A DNA stretch of 64,000 bases from Caulobacter sp. FWC26 (GCF_002742645.2 NZ_CP033875.1:496001-560000); one strand, 5' to 3'; counted from the first letter of the stretch, positions 35,726 through 44,389 are shown. Notes: generated from the sequence alone by a model not told the origin. Translations and numbers: made by a program.

Positions 35726-36133
35726 TCAGGCTCGGATTCCGACGGCCGCTAACTCGCGAACGAGCCTGCGGACCTGCCTCAGCTGGTCTCTGGCGTCCTC
35801 TTCACTGTCGGAGTTTTCAAGCAAGCACGCCACATAGCCGTCTTTTGTTCGCCGAATACTGCCTTGCGCATGCAGCGCGATAAAACGGCGGCGGACAGTC
35901 TCGTAGGGCTGCTGCAACGATGCGGCGATCTGCTTGACGGTCAGCGGTTGCAAGCTGCTATTGGCCTCGGCTGGGTAACGCAGGTTTTCCGCCGCCAAAC
36001 AAGCGAACACGATCGCCTCCAAGAGGTCGCCCTGGTGCCGCTCGAGGGCGGCCACGCTCCACCTCAAGAGAAAGTCCGCGGCGATGCGGACTCCAGCCCG
36101 GCTAAGGGACGACTCGTCCGAGGCGATGCTCAT
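35726..36133 (-). CDS. Winged-helix transcriptional regulator, 135 aa
   Basis: The middle of the protein carries a winged helix-turn-helix: 'LTVKQIAASLQQPYETVRRR' followed by 'FIALHAQGSIRRTKDGYVAC', close in style to the Crp/Rrf2/MarR-like wing in which the Arg-Arg-Arg helix contacts DNA. The N-terminal 60 residues are helical without a ligand-binding fold that I recognise; the C-terminal 30 residues are charged and helical, possibly for dimerisation. It is monocistronic. A 7-bp hairpin lies directly before the ATG and may control translation. Target genes are unknown; the PepSY operon upstream on the same strand is a candidate. Confidence 0.65.
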   Translation of the reverse strand: MSIASDESSLSRAGVRIAADFLLRWSVAALERHQGDLLEAIVFACLAAENLRYPAEANSSLQPLTVKQIAASLQQPYETVRRRFIALHAQGSIRRTKDGYVACLLENSDSEEDARDQLRQVRRLVRELAAVGIRA

Positions 36134-36134
36134 G

Positions 36135-36158
36135 CCCGCCGCTTACGCTCTCGGCGGG
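36135..36158 (-). promoter_or_regulatory. Start-proximal hairpin of the winged-helix gene
   Basis: Minus strand: CCCGCCG-AGAGCGTAAG-CGGCGGG, ending one base before the ATG at 36133. The purine-rich AGAG in the loop is the only Shine-Dalgarno-like stretch. Read on the plus strand the stem is followed by GTTTT, so it could also act as a terminator in that direction. Confidence 0.4.
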
Positions 36159-36394
36159 GTTTTAACAACGGGCGAGAAAAGGTGGCGAATCGTCGCAGGG
36201 CATGGGCGTCGCAGCAAACTCGCCCGAGGTTTGAAGCGAGCTTAGCCGCGCATGGGCTGCAAGCTGCGCGGCGGGGTCTTCCCAAACCGCCGCGCGCCGG
36301 CGAAAGCGACCGCATCAAGGTGTCGCTCCAGGCGCGAGCGGGTTCAGCCCGCTTGGTCCAGGGCTGTGGTTCTGACGTTTGGCCAGCACAGCCC

Positions 36395-37915
36395 TTACCC
36401 ATGGCCAAGGGGGGCGCGGCGGGCCAGCGTGGTGAGCGCCAGCAGCAGAGCCGCCGCCAGCAAGGCCGCGTCGATCAGCCAGCCGATCGGGTCGGCCATC
36501 GTGCTTGCATAGAGCGCGGCATGGGCGAGCGCGACCAGGGCTAGCAGACCCGCTGTGATCCAGCGCAGCGCTTTGGAAACCCCGGCCGGCGTCCCAACGA
36601 GGGCCGAGGCGCAGGCGGCCAGGGTGGCCAGGCCCCAGACCGCCACAGGCGCGGGGCTGGGCGACAGGAGGCCGACCAAGGCCGAGAACGCATAGGCTAG
36701 CGGCTGGCTCCAAGCGAAGGCGACCCATAGCCGCTCCCAGCGCGGCGCTGGTCGGCCCTTGTCGCGGCGACGCGCCAGCCAGATCGCAACGCCGCTGGCG
36801 GTGACGGTGGTGAGACCAAGCCCCAGGAGAAAGTAGGCGATCTTGACCGGCCAACCGCCAAACCAGCCAAAATGCAGTGGGGTCATGGCCGAGAGCAGCT
36901 CCAGGCCCAGAGCGCCGCTTTCATAGCCGACCTCGCCCAGACTCCGGCCCTCGCCGTTCACCACGACGGTCTCGCCGCGCGACAGACGCGCTTCAGTCGC
37001 GACATTGACGAGGGCGTGCTGGCCGCGCTCCCCGGGATGCTCGAGATAGATGTAGGTTGGCCGGGCGTTGGGATAGCCGACCGCGACGGCGCCGAGCACC
37101 GCAGCCATGTCGATGACCTTGGCCGCCGGGCGGGGGTCGTCCTGGACGTTTGGACCTTGAAACAGCGCATAAGCCTTGCTGGTGTCGCCCTTGAAGGTGG
37201 CCAGAGCCAGAACGCCCACGATGATCGTTGTCAGGCCCAGGAAGGCGCCGGTCAGCGACACGATCAGATGGAAGGGCAGGCCCCAGACCGATATCCGGTT
37301 ATGAAGATCCGCCTCCTGCAGGCGTTTGCCGCCGCCCCACCGAAACGCAAAGGCGTCCTTGAAGACGCGGGGGTGGGACAAGACGCCCGACACCAGCGAT
37401 GACAGGAGCGCCACGCCCGTCAGCCCGACCACAAACCCGCCAAAGGCGCGGGGCAGGTGCAGCGCCGTATGAAGCTTGGCCTGGAACTCAGTCCACGGGA
37501 TGTGCGCCTCACCGACCAGCCGGCCGGCCTGATCGGCGACATAGGTGTGCTCGCCGCCGTCCGCATCATCGCCATGCACGGTCAGGCGCGGGTGGTCGGG
37601 CGTCGGCAGGCGCACAAGCAAGTTGTGGGGTTTGGGAATCTTGGTGAGCGTCGCCTGGACAGCCGCGTCCGCCGCCCTGGGCGAAACCGCGTACAAAACC
37701 GGTCCCTGCGGTTGCTCCCAGCGGCTGAACTCCTGGGTGAAGACGGCGATCGATCCCGAAAAACAGACGAGATAGATCAAGGCCGCAAAAGCCAGACCCA
37801 GGGCCGAGTGACCGGCCAACATCGCGCGCACGAAGTCGGCCGGAATCCTTGGCCAGATCGGTTTGCCGACGGCTCTTGCCGTCGACGATGGGGTCTTGTC
37901 CGTCTTGGCCTCCAT
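36395..37915 (-). CDS. PepSY-domain membrane protein, ferrisiderophore reductase-like
   Basis: Inner-membrane protein of 506 residues; third PepSY_TM protein of the window. Segments: 'ALGLAFAALIYLVCFSGSIA', 'FGGFVVGLTGVALLSSLVSG', 'ISVWGLPFHLIVSLTGAFLG', 'VKIAYFLLGLGLTTVTASGV' and about four more in the C-terminal 120 residues. Histidines in 'LHTALHLP', 'EADLHNRISVWGLPFHL' and 'TPLHFGWFGGW' match PepSY_TM positions. ATG 37915 overlaps the stop of the upstream 188-aa gene (TGATG), so the 196-codon upstream extension is rejected. It would reduce the ferric chelate brought in by the receptor encoded first in this operon. Confidence 0.83.
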   Translation of the reverse strand: MEAKTDKTPSSTARAVGKPIWPRIPADFVRAMLAGHSALGLAFAALIYLVCFSGSIAVFTQEFSRWEQPQGPVLYAVSPRAADAAVQATLTKIPKPHNLLVRLPTPDHPRLTVHGDDADGGEHTYVADQAGRLVGEAHIPWTEFQAKLHTALHLPRAFGGFVVGLTGVALLSSLVSGVLSHPRVFKDAFAFRWGGGKRLQEADLHNRISVWGLPFHLIVSLTGAFLGLTTIIVGVLALATFKGDTSKAYALFQGPNVQDDPRPAAKVIDMAAVLGAVAVGYPNARPTYIYLEHPGERGQHALVNVATEARLSRGETVVVNGEGRSLGEVGYESGALGLELLSAMTPLHFGWFGGWPVKIAYFLLGLGLTTVTASGVAIWLARRRDKGRPAPRWERLWVAFAWSQPLAYAFSALVGLLSPSPAPVAVWGLATLAACASALVGTPAGVSKALRWITAGLLALVALAHAALYASTMADPIGWLIDAALLAAALLLALTTLARRAPLGHG

Positions 37916-38481
37916 CACAGCGCGCCCTTCAGAAAGGCCGCGCCCAAGGTTAGGGTCGCGACGCTGAACAGGACCGCAAAGGCCCGCAGAATCTTGTCGT
38001 CGGACAGGGTCCAGGCCATGCCGCCGGCCCACAGGAAGGGGACAATCAGCCCGCCGATGACCATCCGGCTCTGGATCTGGCCCGGCGCGCAGATCGCCAC
38101 CGCCAAGCCGCAGCCCAAGGCCGCGACGCCGGCCAGAGGACCGGCCAGGAGGCCGCGTAGCCATCCGCGCCAGGCGATGCGGCGGCGGTCCGACGGCTCG
38201 GGCGCCAGCTCGCGGGCGGCTTTCTTACGGGCGTTGCGACGCTCGACGCCGCTCGCCACCAAGACCAGGGCCGCAGTCGAGCCCACCGCCAGGATGGCGG
38301 CCGGCCCCCGCGCGGCGCCCATCAAGGGAACCGAGGCGGCCAGCGCCAGGGCCAGGAGGCTCCAGCCGCCTAGGATCAACCAGGGGCGCTGCGGGCTAGG
38401 GCCGTCCCAGGCGCGCTTCAAGAGCAACACGCCGATGATCGGCGGCAAGACCAGGGGCAGAGACCAGAGCGCGCTCACCAA
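37915..38481 (-). CDS. Hypothetical multi-pass membrane protein, 188 aa
   Basis: Five hydrophobic segments (about 5-20, 34-53, 61-77, 105-130 and 140-185), with a basic cytoplasmic loop rich in Arg and Lys (residues 78-108). No family recognised. It overlaps the receptor end by 7 nt and the PepSY start by 1 nt, so the three genes are translated as a unit. By position it corresponds to the DUF3649/DUF3325 accessory proteins of the other PepSY operon but is not obviously related to them. Confidence 0.7.
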   Translation of the reverse strand: MVSALWSLPLVLPPIIGVLLLKRAWDGPSPQRPWLILGGWSLLALALAASVPLMGAARGPAAILAVGSTAALVLVASGVERRNARKKAARELAPEPSDRRRIAWRGWLRGLLAGPLAGVAALGCGLAVAICAPGQIQSRMVIGGLIVPFLWAGGMAWTLSDDKILRAFAVLFSVATLTLGAAFLKGAL

Positions 38482-40805
38482 CGGCGCTCCAGGGTCAGGC
38501 CCAGGATCCGAGGCTCACCCAGCATCGCCACGCCGACATCCGCGCGGACGTACTGGGCGTAGGTCGCGTTCAACAGGTTCTTGCCGTAGACATAGACACC
38601 CCAATGCGGCCGCGCGTAGCCAAAGCGGCCGTTGAACACCACGCGTTCCTTGACGACATCGTCCTGCGCCTGTTGCAGGCCGGCCGAGGAATAGCTGCGA
38701 GACCGGTAAGCCCCGTCCAGATGGGCGATCAGGCCGCTCGCCCAGCGATAATCGGCCCCCAGCGCCACGGTCCAACGTGGCGCATAGGGAAACTCCGAGC
38801 CCGCCAGGTTGCGGGTGTCGACGCCCGAAGTGATCGCAAAATCGTCGAATTTCGTCTGGGTGTGGCCAAGAGAGGCGTACCACGACAGGGTCTCAGAGAA
38901 GCGCTGGGCGACTTCTAGTTCGAACCCGTAGAGGTGCGACTTGCCCGCGTTGCGAACCTCGTAATCGTAACTGTTCAAGCCCAGGTTCACCGTCACCTGT
39001 TGGTCCTTCCAGTCGACATAGAAGGCGTTGGCGTTGAGCGTCAGGGTTCCGTCCAGCCAGACGGTCCGCAGCGAGGCCTCATAGTTCCAGGTGTATTCGG
39101 GGTTGTAGGCGACGACGCTCGAGCGGGCGGTGTTCACCGTCGAGCCGCCTGAGCGATAGCCGCGCTGGGCCAGCAGGCTGGTGTTGATGTCCGGCGTCCA
39201 GTCGTATTTGAGCCCGACCTTGGGGAGGAAGGCCTTGAACGATCGCCTGGTCTTGGGCGCAGAGGAGCTCGCCTGGGCCACCATGCCGGCCACGAAGGCG
39301 TTCACCTGGGTCACGTACGGCGCATAGGGGCCAAAGGCCGCCGGGCTGGGATAGGCGCCGGTAAAGCGGGCGGTCTGGGTGCTGGCGCTAGTGTTCGTCT
39401 CATGATCGTAGCGGAATCCGCCCAGCAGGCTCAGCCTGTTCGTCAGCGCAAAGCTGGCGTCGGCGAACATGGCGCTGGTGGAGATCACCGACGGCTGGTC
39501 GCCGGCATAGTCCACAGGGATCACGGGCAGGGCGGAGATATAGAGGTTGGCGAAGGCGTTGGCCTGAGCGGCCGCAGCGGCCTGTTGGGCCGGCGTCGGG
39601 CTGGATGCGTTGGCCAAGAGGGTCGCGGTCAGGACATTGACCAGGGTGGCCCTGGGGAAGTCGACATTGACCTGGCTGGTGCTCTGGTCCGCAGCGTCTC
39701 GCCGGGCGTGGTAGAGGCCGATCAGACCTGTCAGACGCGCGCCTTCGTGGTTCAGGCGCAATTCCTGGGAGACCGTATCCGTGTCCTGACGCCGCGCGCC
39801 AAAGGACGTCCGGGCGGGCGTAAAATCGATGTCGTAGGTCGCGCTGGTCTTGACCCTGTTCCACGAGGCGACGGCGCTCAGGCTCAGGGTGTCGCTGAGC
39901 TTGTAGCCGATGTCGGCGGTGAGAATGTCGGTCTTGGTCTGGGTCCGCGTCGGATCGCCCGATAGGTCCACCCGGTGTTTATAGAACTCGGGCGTATCGA
40001 TGCGGGCGTAGGTGAACTGATAGCCCGCGTCACGGTCGGCGTGGGCGTAGGTCACGGTCGCCTTCAGGCCAGGCAGGGCGGTGGGGGTGAGCAGCAGCTT
40101 GCCCCGGACGGTCAGGCTGTCTAGCGCGTCGACATCCCGCTTCAGCGTCGGGTTATAGATAAAGCCGTCACTGTCCTTCTTTTCAATCGCGGCGCGGAAG
40201 GCCAATTGGTCAGGCATGATCGGGCCGCCGGCGGCGAGCGCAAGGCTGCGCTCATCGCCGCTGGCGAGGTTCACGCGCGCCCGAAACTGCGGGGTGTAGG
40301 TCGGGTTGGCCGAGGTGATGATTACTGCCCCGGCCAGAGCGTTACGGCCTTGCAGGGTCGATTGAGGTCCACGCAGGACCTCGACCTGGCCGATGTCCCA
40401 CATCTCCAGCGGACCGCCATAGACCGCCTCGAGCGGCAAGGCTGCGCCATCGACATAGACCGTCGCCAGGCCGCCGGCGCCGCCGCCCGACACGTTCATG
40501 TTGCTGACGCCCCGGATCGTAAAACCGGTCTTGCCATAGGTTTCGCTCATGTTCGCCGTACGGGCGACCACGTCATAGAAGGTCTGTATGTTCTCGCGCT
40601 CGATGCGCGCGGCCGTGGTGACCGCGACGCTGGTCACGGTCTGTTGCAGCGAACGTGAGGTCTTCTCACCCGTGACGATCACAGCTTCGACGGCGGTGGA
40701 CTGCTCGTCGTTGGGCGCCCCTTCGGCGTCGATCGCCTCGGCCCAAGCGGTCTGAGCCAGGCTCAGCATTGTGAAGGAACAAACAGTCAGCAGACGGCGA
40801 CGCAT
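38475..40805 (-). CDS. TonB-dependent receptor
   Basis: Outer-membrane receptor of 776 residues from ATG 40805; an in-frame ATG at 40826 would add seven residues. Signal peptide 'RLLTVCSFTMLSLAQTAWAE', TonB box 'EAVIVTG' near 40-46, plug with 'VEVLRGPQSTLQGRNALAGA', barrel ending in tryptophan (LTLERRW). No STN domain. First gene of a receptor / 188-aa membrane protein / PepSY operon with a Fur-type box 48 bp upstream of the start. Ferric siderophore uptake is inferred; the ligand is unknown. Confidence 0.88.
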   Translation of the reverse strand: MRRRLLTVCSFTMLSLAQTAWAEAIDAEGAPNDEQSTAVEAVIVTGEKTSRSLQQTVTSVAVTTAARIERENIQTFYDVVARTANMSETYGKTGFTIRGVSNMNVSGGGAGGLATVYVDGAALPLEAVYGGPLEMWDIGQVEVLRGPQSTLQGRNALAGAVIITSANPTYTPQFRARVNLASGDERSLALAAGGPIMPDQLAFRAAIEKKDSDGFIYNPTLKRDVDALDSLTVRGKLLLTPTALPGLKATVTYAHADRDAGYQFTYARIDTPEFYKHRVDLSGDPTRTQTKTDILTADIGYKLSDTLSLSAVASWNRVKTSATYDIDFTPARTSFGARRQDTDTVSQELRLNHEGARLTGLIGLYHARRDAADQSTSQVNVDFPRATLVNVLTATLLANASSPTPAQQAAAAAQANAFANLYISALPVIPVDYAGDQPSVISTSAMFADASFALTNRLSLLGGFRYDHETNTSASTQTARFTGAYPSPAAFGPYAPYVTQVNAFVAGMVAQASSSAPKTRRSFKAFLPKVGLKYDWTPDINTSLLAQRGYRSGGSTVNTARSSVVAYNPEYTWNYEASLRTVWLDGTLTLNANAFYVDWKDQQVTVNLGLNSYDYEVRNAGKSHLYGFELEVAQRFSETLSWYASLGHTQTKFDDFAITSGVDTRNLAGSEFPYAPRWTVALGADYRWASGLIAHLDGAYRSRSYSSAGLQQAQDDVVKERVVFNGRFGYARPHWGVYVYGKNLLNATYAQYVRADVGVAMLGEPRILGLTLERRW

Positions 40806-40852
40806 GGATACCCCCGGAAGAAACATGGCGAGGCCGCTACGCTAGATAATAT

Positions 40853-40867
40853 TGCGAGTCAATCTCA
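40853..40867 (-). promoter_or_regulatory. Fur-type box upstream of the receptor operon
   Basis: TGCGAGTCAATCTCA differs from the minus-strand reading of the box at 10720-10734 (TGCGAGTCATTCTCA) at a single position. It lies in a short AT-rich stretch (GATAATATTG) that may hold the -10. Confidence 0.68.
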
Positions 40868-40962
40868 TATGCGCGCGAGCGCTGAGCCCAAGCACGTCGT
40901 CACCCGACCTAAGGCAATGGGGTCATGCCTCGCCTGGGGCCAGAGCCACAGGGAGTCCATGA

Positions 40963-41070
40963 ATGGCCTCGGGGGCGCCGCTGAGGGCCTACAAGCGCTT
41001 CCAGCGCTGGTGGCGCGGCGAGGACGCGTCGCTCGGCTGCAGCTTAAGGCTGGTGATGGAGCGGTGTTGA
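40963..41070 (+). CDS. Possible small ORF, 35 aa
   Basis: ATG preceded by CAGGGAG at proper spacing; the product 'MASGAPLRAYKRFQRWWRGE' plus 15 more residues is basic and rich in aromatics. A good terminator follows 38 bp after the stop. Unrecognised; may instead be the tail of a degenerate gene or part of a small RNA. Confidence 0.25.
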   Translation: MASGAPLRAYKRFQRWWRGEDASLGCSLRLVMERC

Positions 41071-41108
41071 GGCCGTTGATCGAGCCCCAAAGACGCCCTC
41101 CATACGGC

Positions 41109-41141
41109 CATCGCGCTGCGCGCGATGACTTTTTGGTTTTT
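41109..41141 (+). terminator. Intrinsic terminator
   Basis: CATCGCG-CTGCG-CGCGATG (7-bp perfect stem, 41109-41127) is followed by ACTTTTTGGTTTTT. This is a canonical plus-strand terminator and shows that a transcript enters from the left. Confidence 0.7.
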
Positions 41142-41345
41142 CCTTTCGCCTGAAACGGGGGTGGGCGGCGCGCCGGTCTAGGCCCGCCGCGGACGCCGGC
41201 AACCGGCCTCGCGGCCGGTCCTCCACTTTCGTTCCGGCCCTTCGGGTGCCAGCGCCCGCTCTTGCGGGCCTTCCCGTCGCTCTTCGCCGCCCACCCCCCT
41301 TTCCGGCGAAAGGATGCGGGCCTTGGGCGGTGAAGGAGGCCCCTC

Positions 41346-42356
41346 ATGCGCTCGCCCCGTCCTTCTCCCGGCGCGGCCGAACCGTCCCAGGCGCAAGCCC
41401 AGTCTGAGACCAAGTCCCAGGCCCGGTCCGGGACCAAGCCGTCCGCCCTGGGTCTTGGCCGCAACCTCTATGAGGAGGTCACGGCTCGGATCGTGGCCCA
41501 GCTCGAAGCGGGCCGCTTTCCCTGGGTTCAGCCCTGGACAGGCTCGGGCGCGCCCGCCCTGGGCCTGCCGCGCAACGGCGCCACCGGCCGCCGCTATTCG
41601 GGCATCAACATCCTCTTGCTGTGGGACGCGGCCGTCGAGAACGGCTTTGCGACCCAGAATTGGTTGACCTATCGCCAAGCCCAGGCGGCGGGCGGGCAGG
41701 TGCGGCGCGGCGAGCAGGGGACCATCGTCGTCTTCGCCGACCGCTTCGTCCCCGAAAAGGAGAAGGAGCGCGCCGCGCGCGAGGGCGGCGAGCCCGGTGC
41801 GGTGGCGTTCCTCAAGCGGTTCACCGTCTTCAACCTGTCTCAGTGCGAGGGCCTGCCGGCGCCGGACGAGATCGCTTCGCCGCCCGTGGAGCGCGAGGCG
41901 ATCCCGGTCGCCGAGGCGCTGATCGCCGCCACGCTGGCGGACTTCCGTATCGGCGGCGAGCGGGCGTTTTACGATCCGTCGAAGGACTTCATTCGCGTCC
42001 CGCCGCAGACCGCGTTCGGCGACCAGATCAACTACTACCGCACCTGTTTCCACGAGTTGGCCCACTGGACTGGCCACCCCACGCGCCTGGGCCGCAACCA
42101 GTCCGGCGCCTACGGCTCCAAGGACTACGGCCGCGAGGAACTGGTGGCCGAAATGGGGTCTGCCTTTGTCTGCGCGAGCCTGGGCATCGTCCCCACCGTG
42201 CGCCATGCCGACTATCTGGGCGCGTGGCTGGAGACCCTGCGCGAGGACAACCGCGCCATCTTCAAGGCCGCCTCGGCGGCCTCCAAGGCGGCCGATTTGT
42301 TGCTGGCTTTCGGCGAGGCCGGGGCCAGATCGGACGACGCGGCGGGCGCGCGATGA
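41346..42356 (+). CDS. ardC: ArdC-type antirestriction protein with zincin domain
   Basis: Protein of 336 residues. The N-terminal ArdC ssDNA-binding region (about 38-160, 'VTARIVAQLEAGRFPWVQPW', 'GINILLLWDAAVENGF', 'QGTIVVFADRFVP') is followed by a metallopeptidase-like domain with 'HELAHWTGHP' near 236 and 'EELVAEMGSAF' near 262, the zinc-binding His/His/Glu set. ArdC proteins enter recipients during conjugation and protect incoming single-stranded DNA from restriction. GAAGGAGG before the ATG is a strong ribosome binding site. First recognised gene of the conjugative element. Confidence 0.88.
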   Translation: MRSPRPSPGAAEPSQAQAQSETKSQARSGTKPSALGLGRNLYEEVTARIVAQLEAGRFPWVQPWTGSGAPALGLPRNGATGRRYSGINILLLWDAAVENGFATQNWLTYRQAQAAGGQVRRGEQGTIVVFADRFVPEKEKERAAREGGEPGAVAFLKRFTVFNLSQCEGLPAPDEIASPPVEREAIPVAEALIAATLADFRIGGERAFYDPSKDFIRVPPQTAFGDQINYYRTCFHELAHWTGHPTRLGRNQSGAYGSKDYGREELVAEMGSAFVCASLGIVPTVRHADYLGAWLETLREDNRAIFKAASAASKAADLLLAFGEAGARSDDAAGAR

Positions 42357-42449
42357 TCCGCTCGCCTTGGCGTCCGCCGACGAAGGCACGGTCCGAGTGA
42401 TGGCCGCCCGCCACGCCCCGCCGTCCTGACATCCGGCTTTTCCCCTCCG

Positions 42450-42541
42450 CGCGCCGGGCTCGCCCGGCGCGGGACCTAGCGCCAATCCTGGCGCATCCCG
42501 GCCCCGCCCTCATGCCTGGACAGCCTAACGGGCGGGGCCGG
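42450..42541. repeat. Three consecutive hairpins between ardC and the ParB gene
   Basis: Hairpin 1: CGCGCCGGG / CCCGGCGCG, 9 bp with CTCG loop (42450-42471). Hairpin 2: GCGCCA-ATCC-TGGCGC (42479-42494). Hairpin 3: CCGGCCCCGCCC / GGGCGGGGCCGG, a perfect 12-bp stem with a 20-nt loop (42498-42541). The last ends 29 bp before the ParB ATG. Possible terminator for ardC, regulatory leader or protein-binding site. Confidence 0.55.
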
Positions 42542-42570
42542 TTCACCCCCTGGAGACAAGGAGCGCTCCG

Positions 42571-44388
42571 ATGAAACTGGCTTTCGCAGACCCCCGCAAC
42601 ATGACGATCTCGAAGCTCAACATGCACCATGGGCGGCCCGCGCCCGATGTGTCCGACATCCGGCCCTCCATCGGCCAGCGCGGCGTGCTGGTGCCGATGC
42701 TGGTCCTGGAGAAGGTGGCCGACGGCGCTGTGGTCGAAGGTCATTTCGAGGTCGTGGCCGGGGCGCGCCGCCTGACGGCGGCGCTCGCCGAAATCGCCGC
42801 AGGCGTCGAGATCGACCCGGTTCCCATCGTCGTCCTAAGCCCCGGCGACGACGCAGCCGCCATCGAGGCCTCGCTGATCGAGAACCTGCAGCACCTGCCG
42901 CCCGACGAGGTCTCGACCTGGGAGACCTTCGTCAAGCTGATCAAGGAAGGCCGCACGCCCGAGCAGATCGCCGCCACCTTCTCCAAGAGCGACGTGGCCG
43001 TGCGCCGCATCCTGGCGCTGGGCGCCCTCCTGCCGCGCATCCGCCATCTCTATCGGCGCGAAGCCATCGACGTGCCGACCATCCGCATCCTGACCCTGGC
43101 CTCCAAGAGCCAGCAAAAGGAATGGCTGGCGATGTTCGACGACCCCGAGCAGCGCGCGCCCACCGGCGTCCAACTCAAAGCGTGGCTGTTTGGCGGCGCG
43201 CCGATCGCCACCAAGCACGCGCTGTTTTCCCTCGACGACTATCCGGGCGCGGTCATCGGCGATCTCTTCGCCGAGGACAGCTATTTCACTGACCCTGCCC
43301 TGTTCTGGACCCACCAAAATGAGGCTATCGCCCAGCGCCGCGACGCGCTTCTGGCCGAAGGTTGGGCCGCCGTCGAGATCCTAGAAGCGGGCCGATCGTT
43401 CGAAAGCTGGAAGCACGAACGTGTCTCCAAGGCCCAGGGCGGCAAGGTCTATATCGCCGCCAGCCAGCGCGGCGAGGTCACGCTGCACGAGGGCTGGCTG
43501 ACCCCCAAGGAGGCGCGCCGCGCCCAGGCCGTCGCCGCCAAGGCGCTCAAGGCGAGCAGCGCCGGGACGGCGGACGCCGAGGCGCCCGCCGCCCGGCCCG
43601 AGGTCACCAGCGGCCAGCAGACCTATATCGACCTGCACCGCCACGCGGCCGTTCGCGCCACCCTGACGGATCATCCGGGCGTGGCCCTACGGTTGCTCCT
43701 GGCCCATGCGGTGGTCGGCTCGCCCTACTGGCGGGTCGAGCCCGATCCGCGACGCAGCGGGGCGCAGAGCGTGGCCCAGAGCCTGGAGGCCAGCCCCGCC
43801 GAAGCGGCCTTTCGGGCGCGGCGGGCGGCGACCGCCAAGGTGGTCGGGCTCGACGCCGAGCGTGACCTCGTTGGCCAGTCGCCGGGCGGCGGTCTGGCGG
43901 GTCTCTTCGTCAAGCTCCTATCGTTGCCCGACGCCGACATCCTGGCGCTCGCCGCCGTGGTCATCGGCGAAACCCTGGCCTCCGGCGGCGAGGCGGTCGA
44001 GGCGGTCGGGCTTTACCTGAAGGTCGACACCGGCGCCTTCTGGTCGCCGGACACGGCCTTTTTCGACCTGATCCGCGACCGCGAGACCATCAACGCGATG
44101 CTGGCCGAGGTCGGCGGCAAGAAGGTCGCCGACGGCAATGTCGGCGAGAAGGTCAAGACCCAGAAGATGATCCTGCGCGATTGCCTGGACGGGACGGCCG
44201 GGCGTCCCAAGGCGGGCAAGTGGACGCCCAAGTGGCTGACCTTCCCGGCCGGGGCCTACACCCAGCGGCCCCTGCGCACCGCCGCCTTAAGCCGGGCGGT
44301 CGCGCCCCTTTTGCGCCAGGTGCGGAGTCCGGCGACCGTGGCGGCGCCGCCCGCCGTCGTCGCCGAGCCAGGCGCGGCGGCGACCTAG
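42571..44388 (+). CDS. ParB/RepB-family nuclease-domain protein
   Basis: Protein of 605 residues. ParB/sulfiredoxin-like domain at about 12-100 ('DIRPSIGQRGVLVPMLVLEK', 'FEVVAGARRLTAAL', 'ASLIENLQHLPPDEVSTWE'), then a helix-turn-helix ('PEQIAATFSKSDVAVRRILA'). The remaining 400 residues are the extension usual for ParB-like proteins of Trb-type conjugative elements, a class of unknown exact role (copy maintenance or regulation). No ParA gene is next to it. GACAAGGAGCG precedes the ATG. Its TAG stop lies inside the target duplication of an IS inserted directly after it, so the coding region is intact. Confidence 0.85.
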   Translation: MKLAFADPRNMTISKLNMHHGRPAPDVSDIRPSIGQRGVLVPMLVLEKVADGAVVEGHFEVVAGARRLTAALAEIAAGVEIDPVPIVVLSPGDDAAAIEASLIENLQHLPPDEVSTWETFVKLIKEGRTPEQIAATFSKSDVAVRRILALGALLPRIRHLYRREAIDVPTIRILTLASKSQQKEWLAMFDDPEQRAPTGVQLKAWLFGGAPIATKHALFSLDDYPGAVIGDLFAEDSYFTDPALFWTHQNEAIAQRRDALLAEGWAAVEILEAGRSFESWKHERVSKAQGGKVYIAASQRGEVTLHEGWLTPKEARRAQAVAAKALKASSAGTADAEAPAARPEVTSGQQTYIDLHRHAAVRATLTDHPGVALRLLLAHAVVGSPYWRVEPDPRRSGAQSVAQSLEASPAEAAFRARRAATAKVVGLDAERDLVGQSPGGGLAGLFVKLLSLPDADILALAAVVIGETLASGGEAVEAVGLYLKVDTGAFWSPDTAFFDLIRDRETINAMLAEVGGKKVADGNVGEKVKTQKMILRDCLDGTAGRPKAGKWTPKWLTFPAGAYTQRPLRTAALSRAVAPLLRQVRSPATVAAPPAVVAEPGAAAT

Positions 44389-44389
44389 A

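Larger units (their letters stand above)
40868..41345. other. Gap of 478 bp at the entry to the conjugative element
   Basis: Contains a possible 35-codon ORF (40963-41070) followed by an intrinsic terminator (41109-41141), then GC-rich sequence with short hairpins up to the ribosome binding site of ardC. The left end of the mobile element must lie in or near this stretch, but no direct repeat or tRNA end was recognised. Confidence 0.5.

Noticed and set aside
41178..42485. 435-codon minus-strand frame opposite ardC
   Set aside because: Shadow of ardC; the zinc motif and ribosome binding site support the plus strand.
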